DNA from: Rs1 sp029027825
GTDB lineage: Bacteria > Pseudomonadota > Gammaproteobacteria > Pseudomonadales > Balneatricaceae
Direction of reading: 5' to 3'
Assembly (NCBI GenBank): GCA_029027825.1
Contig: CP093399.1
Span: 1,178,001 to 1,242,000, forward strand
Length of the DNA: 64,000 nucleotides
In this document: in pieces, positions 15,749 to 24,684 of the stretch
Position numbering within the stretch: the stretch's first letter is position 1
Layout: every line of letters begins with the position of its first letter
Position numbers and translations under genes: made by a program
The notes under the pieces: model-generated
Database searches by the model: none
Told to the model about the DNA's origin: nothing
Seen by the model: the letters and a program-made list of their open reading frames with translations, nothing else

Positions 15749-18442
15749 ATGGGAAAATCGCTCGTCATTGTGGAGTCCCCGGCTAAAGCCAAAACTATCA
15801 ATAAATATTTAGGCAACCAATTTGTTGTTAAATCAAGTGTGGGGCATATTCGGGATTTGCCTACCAGTGGTAGTGCTTCAAAATCTGATCCAAAAGCTCG
15901 CGCGAAACAGGCAGCTTTAACACGTAAAATGGCTCCTGAAGCTAAAGCTATTTATAAGGCCAAAAAAGCTAAGACGCAACTGGTTGCCCGAATGGGCATA
16001 GACCCAGAAAATGATTGGGCCGCTCAATATCAGATACTGCCAGGCAAGGAAAAAGTAGTTGAAGAATTAAAACGTTTAGCCAAAGATGCCGACATTATCT
16101 ATCTAGCAACCGATTTGGATAGAGAGGGTGAGGCCATCGCATGGCATTTGCGCGAAACTATTGGCGGAGATGATAGTCGATACAAACGGGTTGTTTTTAA
16201 TGAAATTACCAAAAAGGCCATTCAAGAAGCATTTGAAAAACCGACAATTTTAGATATAAATCATGTTAATGCACAGCAGGCAAGGCGGTTCTTAGACCGG
16301 GTAGTTGGTTACATGCTCTCTCCACTTCTGTGGGAGAAGGTCGCTCGAGGCCTATCAGCTGGACGAGTGCAGTCTGTTGCGGTGAAGTTAGTCGTTGATC
16401 GCGAAAAAGAAATTAGAGCATTTATTCCTGAAGAGTTTTGGGAAATGGCCGCCGTTACTATGAGTGCGGCAGGCAGTGAGTTAACTCTGCAGGTTGCAAA
16501 GTATCAAAATCAAAACTATCGCCCGAATAACCAAAAAGATGCAGAGAGTCATCAAAAGCTCCTAGAAGCCGCAACTTTTAAAGTGGTGAAACGCGAAGAT
16601 AGAAATACCAGTAGTAAAGCATCGGCTCCTTTCATCACTTCAACCTTGCAGCAATCGGCAAGTACTCGATTGGGGTTTGGGGTTAAGAAAACCATGATGA
16701 TGGCGCAGCGTTTGTACGAGGCGGGTTATATTACCTACATGCGTACGGACTCGACCAATCTAAGTGCTGATGCAGTCGCTCATTGTCGGGAGTATATTGA
16801 GGAAAATTTTGGTAAAAAGTATTTACCAGAAGAGCCTAAAAGTTACTCGAGCAAGGAGGGAGCGCAAGAAGCTCACGAGGCGATACGGCCATCAGATGTT
16901 AATATTGAAGCGACTAAGCTGGTGGGAATGGAGCGTGATGCAGAACGTTTATATGAATTAATACGACGTCGTTTTCTCGCCTGCCAAATGATGCCTGCTC
17001 TATATACAAGTTCAAGAATTACAGTGCAAGCAGCAGAGTTTGAGTTGCAAACAAAAGGGCGCATTTTACGCTTTGATGGCTATACCCGAGTAATGACAGG
17101 CAAAGACGAGGATATTATTTTACCAGATGTTAAATCGGGTGAAGAACTTGGCTTGGTTTCTGTTAATCCAAAGCAGCATTTTACCAAGCCAACAGCGCGT
17201 TTTACAGAGGCAAGCCTGGTCAAAGAGCTGGAAAAGAAAGGAATTGGTCGTCCATCAACTTACGCATCAATCATTTCCACAATTCAAGATCGGGGATACG
17301 TAGAAGTACAAAACAAGCGGTTCTATGCCTGTAAAATGGGTGACATAGTAATTGAACGGCTCACCGAAAATTTCGCAGATTTAATGGATTACAGTTTCAC
17401 GGCAAGAATGGAAACAGCTTTAGACGATGTGGCGCAAGGCAGTAAAAAATGGAAAGAGCTGCTGGATGAGTTTTACCATGAGTTTACCCAAAAGCTTGAA
17501 ATAGCTTCTGGTGAAAACGGTATGAGGCAAAATGAACCGACGCTAACAGATATCGAATGTGCTGTTTGCACTAGGCCTATGACAATACGAACCGGCACTA
17601 CTGGGGTATTCCTCGGTTGTTCAGGTTATGCACTACCACCTAAAGAGCGCTGCAAAGAAACCCTCAATTTGACCTCTGGTGATGAGGTTGTTAGCGTTGA
17701 TGGGGATGATGAAGAAGAATCTAGAATTTTACTTAATAAGCATCGCTGTGAAATCTGTGATAGCGCGATGGATAGCTACTTGATCGATAGTGGTAGAAAG
17801 CTGCATGTTTGTGGAAATAACCCAGATTGTGCAGGTTTTGAAGTAGAGTTAGGTGAGTATAGAATTAAAGGTTACGAGGGGCCTTCATTAGAATGCGATA
17901 AGTGCACTAGTGAAATGCAGCTCAAAACCGGACGTTTTGGTAAGTTTTTCGGCTGTACCAACGATGAGTGTAAAAACACCCGTAAACTGCTTAGAAGTGG
18001 TGAAGCAGCCCCTCCTAAAATGGATCCAGTACCTATGCCGGAACTGGTCTGTGAAAAAGTAGAAGATACCTATATATTACGCGATGGGGCGGCAGGTCTG
18101 TTTTTGGCAGCGAGTAAATTTCCACGAAATCGCGAGACTAGAGCGCCTAAAGTTCATGAGATTTTAGCTCATCAGAATGCCATAGATGAAAAATATGAAT
18201 TTCTGTTTAGTGCGCCCGTACAAGACAATTTAGGTAATGATACTATCATCCGCTACTCCCGTAAAACCAAGGAGCAGTATGTCATGACTGAAGTTGATGG
18301 TAAGGCGAGTGGTTGGAAAGCTTTTTATAGTGTGGGTAAGTGGAATATAGAAATCCCTAAAGTGAAAAAGCCTGCAGCAGCCACAACTAAAGCTGCAAAG
18401 GCGAAAACTGCCAAGAAAGCTAAAATTAAGTCGGAAGAATAG
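15749..18442 (+). CDS. topA: DNA topoisomerase I (type IA)
   Basis: 897 residues. It relaxes negative supercoils by single-strand passage. The Toprim domain begins the protein (SLVIVESPAKAKTINKYLG) and continues in LATDLDREGEAIAWHLRE with its acidic metal ligands. ARRFLDRVVGYMLSPLLWEK and RGLSAGRVQSVAVKLVVDRE form the core. The catalytic tyrosine is in GYITYMRTDSTNLSADAV. Three C-terminal four-cysteine zinc modules follow (CAVCTRP, CEICDSA and CDKCTSE starts). A lysine/alanine-rich tail (AAKAKTAKKAKIKSEE) ends the protein. Size agrees with the roughly 865-residue enzyme of gammaproteobacteria. Confidence 0.97.
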   Translation: MGKSLVIVESPAKAKTINKYLGNQFVVKSSVGHIRDLPTSGSASKSDPKARAKQAALTRKMAPEAKAIYKAKKAKTQLVARMGIDPENDWAAQYQILPGKEKVVEELKRLAKDADIIYLATDLDREGEAIAWHLRETIGGDDSRYKRVVFNEITKKAIQEAFEKPTILDINHVNAQQARRFLDRVVGYMLSPLLWEKVARGLSAGRVQSVAVKLVVDREKEIRAFIPEEFWEMAAVTMSAAGSELTLQVAKYQNQNYRPNNQKDAESHQKLLEAATFKVVKREDRNTSSKASAPFITSTLQQSASTRLGFGVKKTMMMAQRLYEAGYITYMRTDSTNLSADAVAHCREYIEENFGKKYLPEEPKSYSSKEGAQEAHEAIRPSDVNIEATKLVGMERDAERLYELIRRRFLACQMMPALYTSSRITVQAAEFELQTKGRILRFDGYTRVMTGKDEDIILPDVKSGEELGLVSVNPKQHFTKPTARFTEASLVKELEKKGIGRPSTYASIISTIQDRGYVEVQNKRFYACKMGDIVIERLTENFADLMDYSFTARMETALDDVAQGSKKWKELLDEFYHEFTQKLEIASGENGMRQNEPTLTDIECAVCTRPMTIRTGTTGVFLGCSGYALPPKERCKETLNLTSGDEVVSVDGDDEEESRILLNKHRCEICDSAMDSYLIDSGRKLHVCGNNPDCAGFEVELGEYRIKGYEGPSLECDKCTSEMQLKTGRFGKFFGCTNDECKNTRKLLRSGEAAPPKMDPVPMPELVCEKVEDTYILRDGAAGLFLAASKFPRNRETRAPKVHEILAHQNAIDEKYEFLFSAPVQDNLGNDTIIRYSRKTKEQYVMTEVDGKASGWKAFYSVGKWNIEIPKVKKPAAATTKAAKAKTAKKAKIKSEE

Positions 18443-18524
18443 TCTGAAATTAAGCCTGATCTTAGAGCAGAACCTTTGACTGTGTGCAAGTAATAGCCTA
18501 AATTGCATGCAGTCAATGCATCTG

Positions 18525-18725
18525 CTTGAGTCAGTGGTTGCCGTGCGATACTAAGCATAAACTATTGGTGCTACAGCGGTTTCCACTAAACCTAAGGTTT
18601 TTCTGTGCAGATGCTATTGTCTAGTGGATGCTGGGCGCATATGAGTTTTCCTCTAATGTTTTTAAATTGTACTAAAATGAGAAATAGCTTACGCTCGGTT
18701 TCTAGTCTGAAACAACAGATTCAGG
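18525..18725 (-). mobile_element. degenerate long-form MITE copy downstream of topA
   Basis: CTTGAGTCAGTGGTTGCCGT at the left, GTGCTACAGCGGTTT and GGGCGCATATGAG inside, and CAACAGATTCAGG at the right align along the full 201 bp with the copy at 57604-57812, with many substitutions. No target duplication remains, so this is an old copy. The short frame at 18605-18823 is just element sequence. Confidence 0.65.
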
Positions 18726-18812
18726 AGTTAGTAGTGCTAAAGTTTAAAAATCTAAGTATTCCTTTCGAGCTTGGGATGTCTGTTGAATTGCACTTAAAGA
18801 AAGTACCGATCA

Positions 18813-19334
18813 GTGAATGTTGAAAATATAAGTCTAACTAACCAAAAGCTCAGCGCGATAAAGTTACTTTTACTGCAATTGGTGAAAGTGACTAAAGAGC
18901 CTAATTGTCAACATTCTCTTGGTTTGGAAACGGCGTATCAACAGGCCATCGCCTTCCATTTTATGCTGGCTTATCATGCTTTTTTACAAGAGATCGCCGG
19001 TGACTATCAAGTCCAAGTATCTAGGGAGGATGATTTTACACATTTGCAAAGTTTGTTGGAGAAGCAACAAATTGTTTGCCTTCAATGCTCTAATTTAGCT
19101 TCTTTAGAAGTGGATGCTAATAGTTGGTTAAGGTTTGTGCTAAGTGCTTATCAAAATTGTTGGCAATCTGGCAGCGAGGCTAAAATAAGACGTGTTAGTA
19201 GCAGAAAAAATATTGAAAATGCGATAGAAATGAAAGATATAAGTAAAAAATCTGAGCAGGATCAGTATCAGCAAAGCCTGGTTAAGTTACAGGAAATAGT
19301 TAATCAGTATCGCGACTTAATGCAAGAATGGTAA
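18813..19334 (+). CDS. DUF6586-like protein (PA3010-type)
   Basis: 173 residues from GTG 18813. It is alpha-helical and soluble by appearance (LSAIKLLLLQLVKVTKEPNC, LETAYQQAIAFHFMLAYHAF, QQSLVKLQEIVNQYRDLMQE). Its position between topA and a small gene followed by sulA-lexA matches PA3010 of Pseudomonas aeruginosa, from memory of that locus. I link it to the DUF6586 family on this basis and on the pattern of an early helical pair and a C-terminal helix. Function unknown. Confidence 0.65.
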   Translation: MNVENISLTNQKLSAIKLLLLQLVKVTKEPNCQHSLGLETAYQQAIAFHFMLAYHAFLQEIAGDYQVQVSREDDFTHLQSLLEKQQIVCLQCSNLASLEVDANSWLRFVLSAYQNCWQSGSEAKIRRVSSRKNIENAIEMKDISKKSEQDQYQQSLVKLQEIVNQYRDLMQEW

Positions 19335-19359
19335 CTTTTAATATCTTGAGAGAGTAGTT

Positions 19360-19605
19360 ATGAAAAGCTCTAAAGTAACAGCATTAGAAATAATACAGTT
19401 GTCGACCGATGAGTTTGTCGTCCGTAAAGCAGGTGAAGATACCCCGTTGCTAACGATAAGTATAAGTGAGGAATTTAAAGAAAAACTGGATGGGTTGCAA
19501 ATAGATTTAGCCAGTAAAATGTTAATTGCCGGTATAGATTATTTAACGGAATCCAGTCAGATTCAAGCGGCAAAATTAGAATCTAAAGGAAGAACACTGC
19601 ATTAG
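19360..19605 (+). CDS. small conserved protein of the topA-lexA locus (PA3009-type)
   Basis: 81 residues with GAGAG upstream, 25 bp after the preceding gene and probably co-transcribed. The translation (VTALEIIQLSTDEFVVRKAG, then LLTISISEEFKEKLDGLQID) has a short beta-rich N-terminus and a helical C-terminus with no cysteines or membrane segment. Position and size match the small gene next to sulA in Pseudomonas. Function unknown. Confidence 0.65.
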   Translation: MKSSKVTALEIIQLSTDEFVVRKAGEDTPLLTISISEEFKEKLDGLQIDLASKMLIAGIDYLTESSQIQAAKLESKGRTLH

Positions 19606-19664
19606 TCGATACGGCTGAAGCAGAATTTTAAGTTAATAATTCAGTGGTGGATCAGAAAAAAATC

Positions 19665-19725
19665 ATAAAATTTTTAGCGATTGTAAATTATACTATAAAT
19701 TCGCTGCTAATTTTATAATAGTACG
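19665..19725. terminator. A/T-rich inverted repeat between convergent genes
   Basis: TAAAATTTTTAGCGA near 19665 and TCGCTGCTAATTTTA near 19711 are imperfect reverse complements. They lie between the rightward small gene and the leftward lexA-sulA operon. With flanking A and T runs, this could serve as a two-way terminator. Confidence 0.4.
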
Positions 19726-19795
19726 CAGAGCTTAACGGCTAAATCGATAAGCTATTTTGAGACCAAAACTTACCTGCACAAATAGTTAGCAAAGT

Positions 19796-20374
19796 TTATT
19801 TTCCTCTTTGTCTTATTAAAATCCCATGGCTCGCACCTTGTTTAGCTGATAGCTCCAAATTTGCAAATTCATGTTCCGATAACTCTCCGCTCCAGCTGAT
19901 AACTGCATGACAAGTTCCTGCGCTCAGTGCTTTTTTAGCCAGTATTAAAGCGCTGTAGTGATCGTCAGGATAGAGTAGCATTACTTTGTCTAGCGCAATT
20001 CCCGCCTCTTTCAATAAAGATCTAGGTAAGTTTTTAGGGGGTGATATCCAGGCAAACCAGCGCTCGTCTTTGCTCAGGGTAGCGAGTAGCGGGAGTAGCA
20101 TAGCAAAGTTAGAAGGCTCTTCAGTGCTAGTGATTATCTCAGTTATTCTACCGGCTAAGCTATTGTTTAGAGCGCTGGGGCTAAGCTTTTGCGGGATTGC
20201 TGTAGTGTTTTTGGTTCGGCAGTGCAATTTTTCAGTCTTAACTCGGTCGGTCAGGTGGTATTCTTTTAGTGGTTCTGAAGATTGCTTTAATTCATAAAAA
20301 TGCTTTTTAATGCCAGTCGGTAAATTGCTTTCGCTTAGCGCTTGAGCAGCTTTAGCCCGTAAATCGATAATCAC
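19796..20374 (-). CDS. sulA: SulA-like SOS cell division inhibitor
   Basis: 192 residues, ATGA overlap with the lexA stop, so the two are translated as a unit as in Pseudomonas. The C-terminal two thirds have the RecA-like SulA fold: LLPLLATLSKDERWFAWISP, LLKEAGIALDKVMLLYPDDH and TCHAVISWSGELSEHEFANL. SulA proteins bind FtsZ and stop septation during DNA damage; E. coli SulA is 169 residues, and this one has a longer, diverged N-terminus. LexA boxes upstream of lexA should control it. Confidence 0.82.
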   Translation of the reverse strand: MIIDLRAKAAQALSESNLPTGIKKHFYELKQSSEPLKEYHLTDRVKTEKLHCRTKNTTAIPQKLSPSALNNSLAGRITEIITSTEEPSNFAMLLPLLATLSKDERWFAWISPPKNLPRSLLKEAGIALDKVMLLYPDDHYSALILAKKALSAGTCHAVISWSGELSEHEFANLELSAKQGASHGILIRQRGK

Positions 20375-20994
20375 GGCTCGCCTCCCTGGCGAATAACGCC
20401 AACACCTAAGCCTTCTATAACCACTTCCTGCTCGGCTAGGTTGATAACAATAGGTGAGAAGTCGTCATTTTCAGCGAGCAGATAAACGATGTCTCCCTCA
20501 CGCTTGTAACGCTTGACCGTTACTTCATCGTCAATACGAGCAACCACTATTTGGCCGTTTTTAGCCTGTTGGCATTGGTGCACAGCCAGTAAATCGCCGT
20601 CCATAATGCCTATGTTTTTCATACTGGTGCCCTGCACTCGCAAGAGGTAGTTAGCACTAGGGTTGAAAAAATCAGAGGATATTGTACAGTGCTCTTCAAT
20701 GTGTTCCTGTGCCAAAATCGGTGATCCTGCGGCCACTCTCCCTACAATGGGGAGGCCGAGGCTTTGCTGTTCGGTCACTGGGATGCGAATGCCTCTGGAG
20801 GTGCCTGGAATTATTTCAATAGCCCCTTTCTTGGCCAGTGCTTTTAAATGTTCTTCGGCGGCATTGGTAGATTTAAAGCCTAAAGAATTGGCGATATCAG
20901 CGCGGGTTGGAGGATAGCCCGTTTCTTCAATGTGATTTTTTATACAATTTAATACATCGGTTTGGCGCTTCGTTAGCTTTGGGGTATCCAGCAT
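20371..20994 (-). CDS. lexA: LexA repressor
   Basis: 207 residues from ATG 20994, chosen because AAGGAAG lies just upstream and the protein then begins LDTPKLTKRQTDVLN as in other LexA proteins. The winged helix-turn-helix is PPTRADIANSLGFKSTNAAE. The self-cleavage Ala-Gly is in GRVAAGSPILAQ. The catalytic serine is in RVQGTSMKNIGIMDGD and the lysine in DEVTVKRYKREG. It represses the SOS regulon and is inactivated by RecA-stimulated cleavage. Three LexA boxes lie between it and dinG. Confidence 0.97.
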   Translation of the reverse strand: MLDTPKLTKRQTDVLNCIKNHIEETGYPPTRADIANSLGFKSTNAAEEHLKALAKKGAIEIIPGTSRGIRIPVTEQQSLGLPIVGRVAAGSPILAQEHIEEHCTISSDFFNPSANYLLRVQGTSMKNIGIMDGDLLAVHQCQQAKNGQIVVARIDDEVTVKRYKREGDIVYLLAENDDFSPIVINLAEQEVVIEGLGVGVIRQGGEP

Positions 20995-21008
20995 AATATC
21001 TTCCTTAT

Positions 21009-21024
21009 CTGTTTTTATATACAG
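21009..21024. promoter_or_regulatory. LexA box 1
   Basis: CTGTTTTTATATACAG fits the gammaproteobacterial LexA consensus CTG-N10-CAG exactly, with the usual AT-rich centre. It is 15 bp upstream of the lexA start codon, in the expected place for autoregulation. Confidence 0.9.
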
Positions 21025-21026
21025 TA

Positions 21027-21042
21027 CTTGGATTATATACAG
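21027..21042. promoter_or_regulatory. LexA box 2
   Basis: CTTGGATTATATACAG is CTT-N10-CAG, one base from the consensus, and begins two bases after the first box. Paired boxes before lexA are known in E. coli. This one is probably weaker. Confidence 0.75.
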
Positions 21043-21067
21043 TATTCTCATTCTGTAAAGCTTTTTT

Positions 21068-21083
21068 CTGTTTATATATCCAG
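21068..21083. promoter_or_regulatory. LexA box 3
   Basis: CTGTTTATATATCCAG is an exact CTG-N10-CAG. It lies 100 bp upstream of dinG and 74 bp upstream of lexA, and may serve the rightward dinG promoter. Confidence 0.85.
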
Positions 21084-21182
21084 TGTTTTGTTATGATCAT
21101 GGCACTTATGTTTACCGTTGATGGCGTCTTTAATATTGCAGTGATCGATGGTTTTTTTTATTTCTAGCCCGGGCAAATTGTA

Positions 21183-23303
21183 TTGTTAAGTAATTCTTTA
21201 AAAAAAGTCATCCAGACTAGCTATCGACAATTTTTGGAAAAAAGAGAGTTGAAGGCGCGTTACGGTCAGAAGCAAATGATTGCCCATGTTGCTAGAACAC
21301 TCGGTTCGATCGAAGCCGACCATAATAATGAGCGAACTTCTGATCATCATGTTTGTATGATAGAAGCAGGTACGGGTACCGGTAAAACCATGGCTTACTT
21401 GCTGTCGGCTATACCAATCGCCAAAGATAAAGACTGCAAGTTGGTGTTGTCTACAGCTACTGTCGCACTACAAGAGCAGCTAATAAACAAAGATCTTCCC
21501 GAGTTAAATAAAATTACTGACTGGCAGATTAATTATATTTTAGCTAAGGGCCGGGGCCGATATTTTTGTTTATCTCAGGCAGAAAAGCATATTGATAATC
21601 AAGATGGTATGGGGCAAATGGCTTTATATGAAGATGAGCAAGCGGTAAAGTTAGATGAAAATACGGTCGCTTTTTATCGAGATATCATGGCAACTTATAC
21701 ATCTGGAGAGTGGGATGGCGATAAAGATTCACTTAAGATGGAAATTGCTGATGAAGTGTGGCGCCCGCTAACCAGCGATCACACGCGCTGTACTAATCGC
21801 CACTGCGATCATTTTAACGCATGTCCTTTCTATAAAGCCCGCGATGCATTAGACAAAGCAGATGTGATCGTGGCTAATCACGATTTAGTGTTAGCTGATC
21901 TATCACTGGGGGGAGGGGCCATTTTGCCAGATCCTGGTAATACCATTTACGTCTTTGATGAAGCTCATCATCTAGGTCAAAAAACCACTGGTCACTTTGC
22001 CTACAATTTACGTTTAAAGTCTTCAATTAAATTTTTGAAAAATAGTGTTCGGCAACTAGATCAATTGTTAGATGAGTGTGATCAGCATCCCAGTTTAGTC
22101 CATTATGTAGAGCGAATGGAGTTTCCTCGTCGAGATCTTGAAATCGCCTTGGAGCAGTGGTTGCAGCTGGTACGCACATTATTTACCAGCCAGCAACCTG
22201 ATAGAGATAGAATGCGCTTTCCAAATGGCCTTATCCCCGAAAGCATCATGCTACAGGCGGCGGCCGTTGCAAGTAGTGCTGAAAAATGGGCGATGAAAGC
22301 AGAGCAAATTGTCGATGTATTAAAAGAAGCGCTCGACGGTTCTGTCGCTGAAATAGATCGTAGCATTGCCGAGCGTTGGTATCCGATCATTGGCCTTTTG
22401 TGGTCTCGTGGACAAAGCATGTATTGTCTAAGTGAGAGCTACTCACAACTTGATGATCCTAAAACAAGCCCGACTGCTCGTTGGGTCAACGCCTTGGATA
22501 CTTTGGATGGCACAGACTTTGAATGCCGAAGCTGTCCCGTGTCTGCAGCAGATACCTTAAAAGAATATCTGTGGGATAACTGCTACGGTGCAGTGCTCAC
22601 TTCGGCGACAATGACAGCCTTGAACAGATTTGATCGTGCAATGAGTGATTTAGGTTTACCCAATGATACTTTGTGTGCACAATTGCCGAGCCCATTTGAT
22701 TACGCGACAGCGGCGACCTTGATTATACCAGCAATGGATGTTGATCCCAGTAAACCTGAGCAGCATACTGAAGCGGTCATTAAGTACCTGAATGACAAAT
22801 TGGCCTCGGCTGAAGCGGTGTTGGTTCTGTTTAGTTCTTGGCGGCAAATGGGAGCTGTCTTAGAGGCTATGACCCGTGGTATTCGGGATAATATTTTGGC
22901 TCAAGGCGATTTAAGTAAAAATCAAATTTTACGTCAACACCGTGCGCAAATTGATTCTGGAAAACCGAGTATTATTTTTGGTTTAGCTTCTTTTTCCGAA
23001 GGTGTCGACTTACCGGGAAAATATTTAACCCAAGTGATTATCACTAAGCTACCGTTTGGGGTGCCTGATGATCCAGTAGATGCAACAATGTCAGAATGGA
23101 TAGAAAACTCTGGCGGTAACGCATTTATGCAGTGGACAGTACCGGCGACCTCAATGCGTTTGACTCAAGCCGTGGGGCGCTTGCTTCGTTCTGAAACAGA
23201 TACAGGGGAAGTAGTGTTGCTGGACAGAAGAGTAGTAACAAGACGATATGGCCGGCAATTATTAGATGCACTACCGCCATTTCGTCGTCAAATAGAACAT
23301 TAA
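21183..23303 (+). CDS. dinG: DinG-type ATP-dependent DNA helicase
   Basis: 706 residues from TTG 21183 (E. coli DinG 716). This superfamily 2, XPD-like 5'-3' helicase resolves R-loops and other structures. Walker A is MIEAGTGTGKTMAYLLSAIP and the DEAH box is YVFDEAHHLGQ. Iron-sulfur cluster cysteines are seen in YFCLSQ, RCTNRHCDHFNACPFYKARD. Late motifs include VLTSATMTALNRFD, IIFGLASFSEGVDLPGKYL and the arginine-rich MRLTQAVGRLLRSETDTGEV. The LexA box at 21068 upstream makes it SOS-controlled, as in E. coli. The start lacks a clear Shine-Dalgarno sequence, so the exact N-terminus is uncertain. Confidence 0.95.
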   Translation: MLSNSLKKVIQTSYRQFLEKRELKARYGQKQMIAHVARTLGSIEADHNNERTSDHHVCMIEAGTGTGKTMAYLLSAIPIAKDKDCKLVLSTATVALQEQLINKDLPELNKITDWQINYILAKGRGRYFCLSQAEKHIDNQDGMGQMALYEDEQAVKLDENTVAFYRDIMATYTSGEWDGDKDSLKMEIADEVWRPLTSDHTRCTNRHCDHFNACPFYKARDALDKADVIVANHDLVLADLSLGGGAILPDPGNTIYVFDEAHHLGQKTTGHFAYNLRLKSSIKFLKNSVRQLDQLLDECDQHPSLVHYVERMEFPRRDLEIALEQWLQLVRTLFTSQQPDRDRMRFPNGLIPESIMLQAAAVASSAEKWAMKAEQIVDVLKEALDGSVAEIDRSIAERWYPIIGLLWSRGQSMYCLSESYSQLDDPKTSPTARWVNALDTLDGTDFECRSCPVSAADTLKEYLWDNCYGAVLTSATMTALNRFDRAMSDLGLPNDTLCAQLPSPFDYATAATLIIPAMDVDPSKPEQHTEAVIKYLNDKLASAEAVLVLFSSWRQMGAVLEAMTRGIRDNILAQGDLSKNQILRQHRAQIDSGKPSIIFGLASFSEGVDLPGKYLTQVIITKLPFGVPDDPVDATMSEWIENSGGNAFMQWTVPATSMRLTQAVGRLLRSETDTGEVVLLDRRVVTRRYGRQLLDALPPFRRQIEH

Positions 23304-23344
23304 TGCACTTGAGTGTGTAATAAAATGATGAGAATTAAATAACT

Positions 23345-24571
23345 GTGAATGATATTAATAAGAAACTATGGCAGCCAAAAGACTTTAACGTAGCTAAAGT
23401 GGCTGATAAACAACGCTTTCATGACTTTTCTTTACCCGATGAATTAATGCAAGGAATAGCTGATTTAGGTTTTGAATATTGCACTCCTATCCAAGCTGCA
23501 ACCATAGAACCCGCCCTTCAAGGACGTGATATTATAGGTAAAGCGCAAACTGGTACAGGTAAAACTGCGGCGTTTTTAGTTGGAATAATCACTGATATCC
23601 TAGATTTTCCATTTTCTCACAAACGAAAACTTGCCGAACCTCGAGCGCTTATCATCGCCCCGACCAGGGAACTCGCATTGCAAATTGCGGCGGATGCGGA
23701 GCAGCTATCTAAGCACACTTCACTGCATGTTATCTCCTTGGTAGGTGGCATGGATTACTCCAAACAGCGCCGGGAGTTATCATCAGCTGCCGTTGATATA
23801 ATAGTGGCTACTCCCGGTCGATTAATTGATTTTGTTCGCTCTAAAGAAGTTGATTTAGGCAATGTCGAAATGCTTGTCCTAGATGAAGCCGATCGAATGT
23901 TAAGTATGGGCTTTATTCCCGATGTTCGCAGCATCATCAGAAATACCCCTCCCAAAGGTGAAGATCGTCAAACATTACTTTACAGTGCAACCTTCACTGA
24001 CGAAGTGATGAATTTAGCCAGTCAATGGACAGATAATCCGGTTATTGTCGAAATAGAGTCAGCACAAAAAACTACCGATACAATTAGCCAGCAAGTTTTC
24101 TTGGTTGAGAAAAAAGACAAGTACAAGTTGTTACGTAACTATATCGTTCAAAACAACGTTGAAAGAGTGATTGTTTTTTGTAACCGCCGCCATCAAACAC
24201 GTGAACTGGCAGAAAAATTAAAGCGTGATGGAATCAAAGCCGCGTTAATGTCCGGTGAAATTCCGCAGCATAAAAGGGTCAGAACCTTAGAAGATTTTAA
24301 ATCCGGGAAAATCCAAGTGATGGTTGCAACAGATGTGGCTGGTCGCGGTATCCATATAGATGGCGTTAGCCATGTGATTAACTATCATTTACCTGAAGAT
24401 GCCGACGATTATGTACATCGTATCGGTCGTACCGGAAGAGCGGGGACAACCGGTATTTCAATCTGTTTTGCCTGTGAAGATGACTCTTTCATGATTCCGG
24501 AAATCGAAAGTGAAATAGGTGTTAAATTAGACTGTATCCACCCTAGTGATGAGTTGTTGGCTGACCTGTAA
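23345..24571 (+). CDS. rhlB: RhlB-like DEAD-box RNA helicase
   Basis: 408 residues, GTG start, 41 bp after dinG. All core motifs are present: Q motif FEYCTPIQAATIEPALQG, motif I AQTGTGKTAAF, VLDEADRMLSMGFIPDVRSI, SATF, VATDVAGRGIHIDGVSHVIN and HRIGRTGRAG. The details around DRMLSMGFIPDVR and the late PEIESEIG segment resemble RhlB more than RhlE or SrmB. RhlB of E. coli works with PNPase and the RNase E degradosome. The arginine-rich C-terminal tail seen there is missing: the protein stops right after the helicase core. The exact subfamily is therefore inferred. Confidence 0.8.
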   Translation: MNDINKKLWQPKDFNVAKVADKQRFHDFSLPDELMQGIADLGFEYCTPIQAATIEPALQGRDIIGKAQTGTGKTAAFLVGIITDILDFPFSHKRKLAEPRALIIAPTRELALQIAADAEQLSKHTSLHVISLVGGMDYSKQRRELSSAAVDIIVATPGRLIDFVRSKEVDLGNVEMLVLDEADRMLSMGFIPDVRSIIRNTPPKGEDRQTLLYSATFTDEVMNLASQWTDNPVIVEIESAQKTTDTISQQVFLVEKKDKYKLLRNYIVQNNVERVIVFCNRRHQTRELAEKLKRDGIKAALMSGEIPQHKRVRTLEDFKSGKIQVMVATDVAGRGIHIDGVSHVINYHLPEDADDYVHRIGRTGRAGTTGISICFACEDDSFMIPEIESEIGVKLDCIHPSDELLADL

Positions 24572-24578
24572 ATGCCTT

Positions 24579-24644
24579 TAGATTATTCTCGATAGGTTGA
24601 TCTCAATACCAATCTGCTGATGATTAGCCTCCTAGAATAATCTA
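24579..24644. other. 11-bp perfect inverted repeat after the helicase gene
   Basis: TAGATTATTCT (24579-24589) and AGAATAATCTA (24634-24644) are exact reverse complements with a 44-bp loop, just after the helicase stop and before gpsA. The second arm is followed by CTATAAAAATTG. It may form a long-loop hairpin or a pair of binding half-sites. Confidence 0.4.
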
Positions 24645-24684
24645 CTATAAAAATTGATTGTTCCTCAAGGCAACGAGTAAAAAG

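Noticed and set aside
18605..18823. 72-codon frame after topA
   Set aside because: It lies mostly within a degenerate MITE copy (18525-18725) and has no ribosome binding site.
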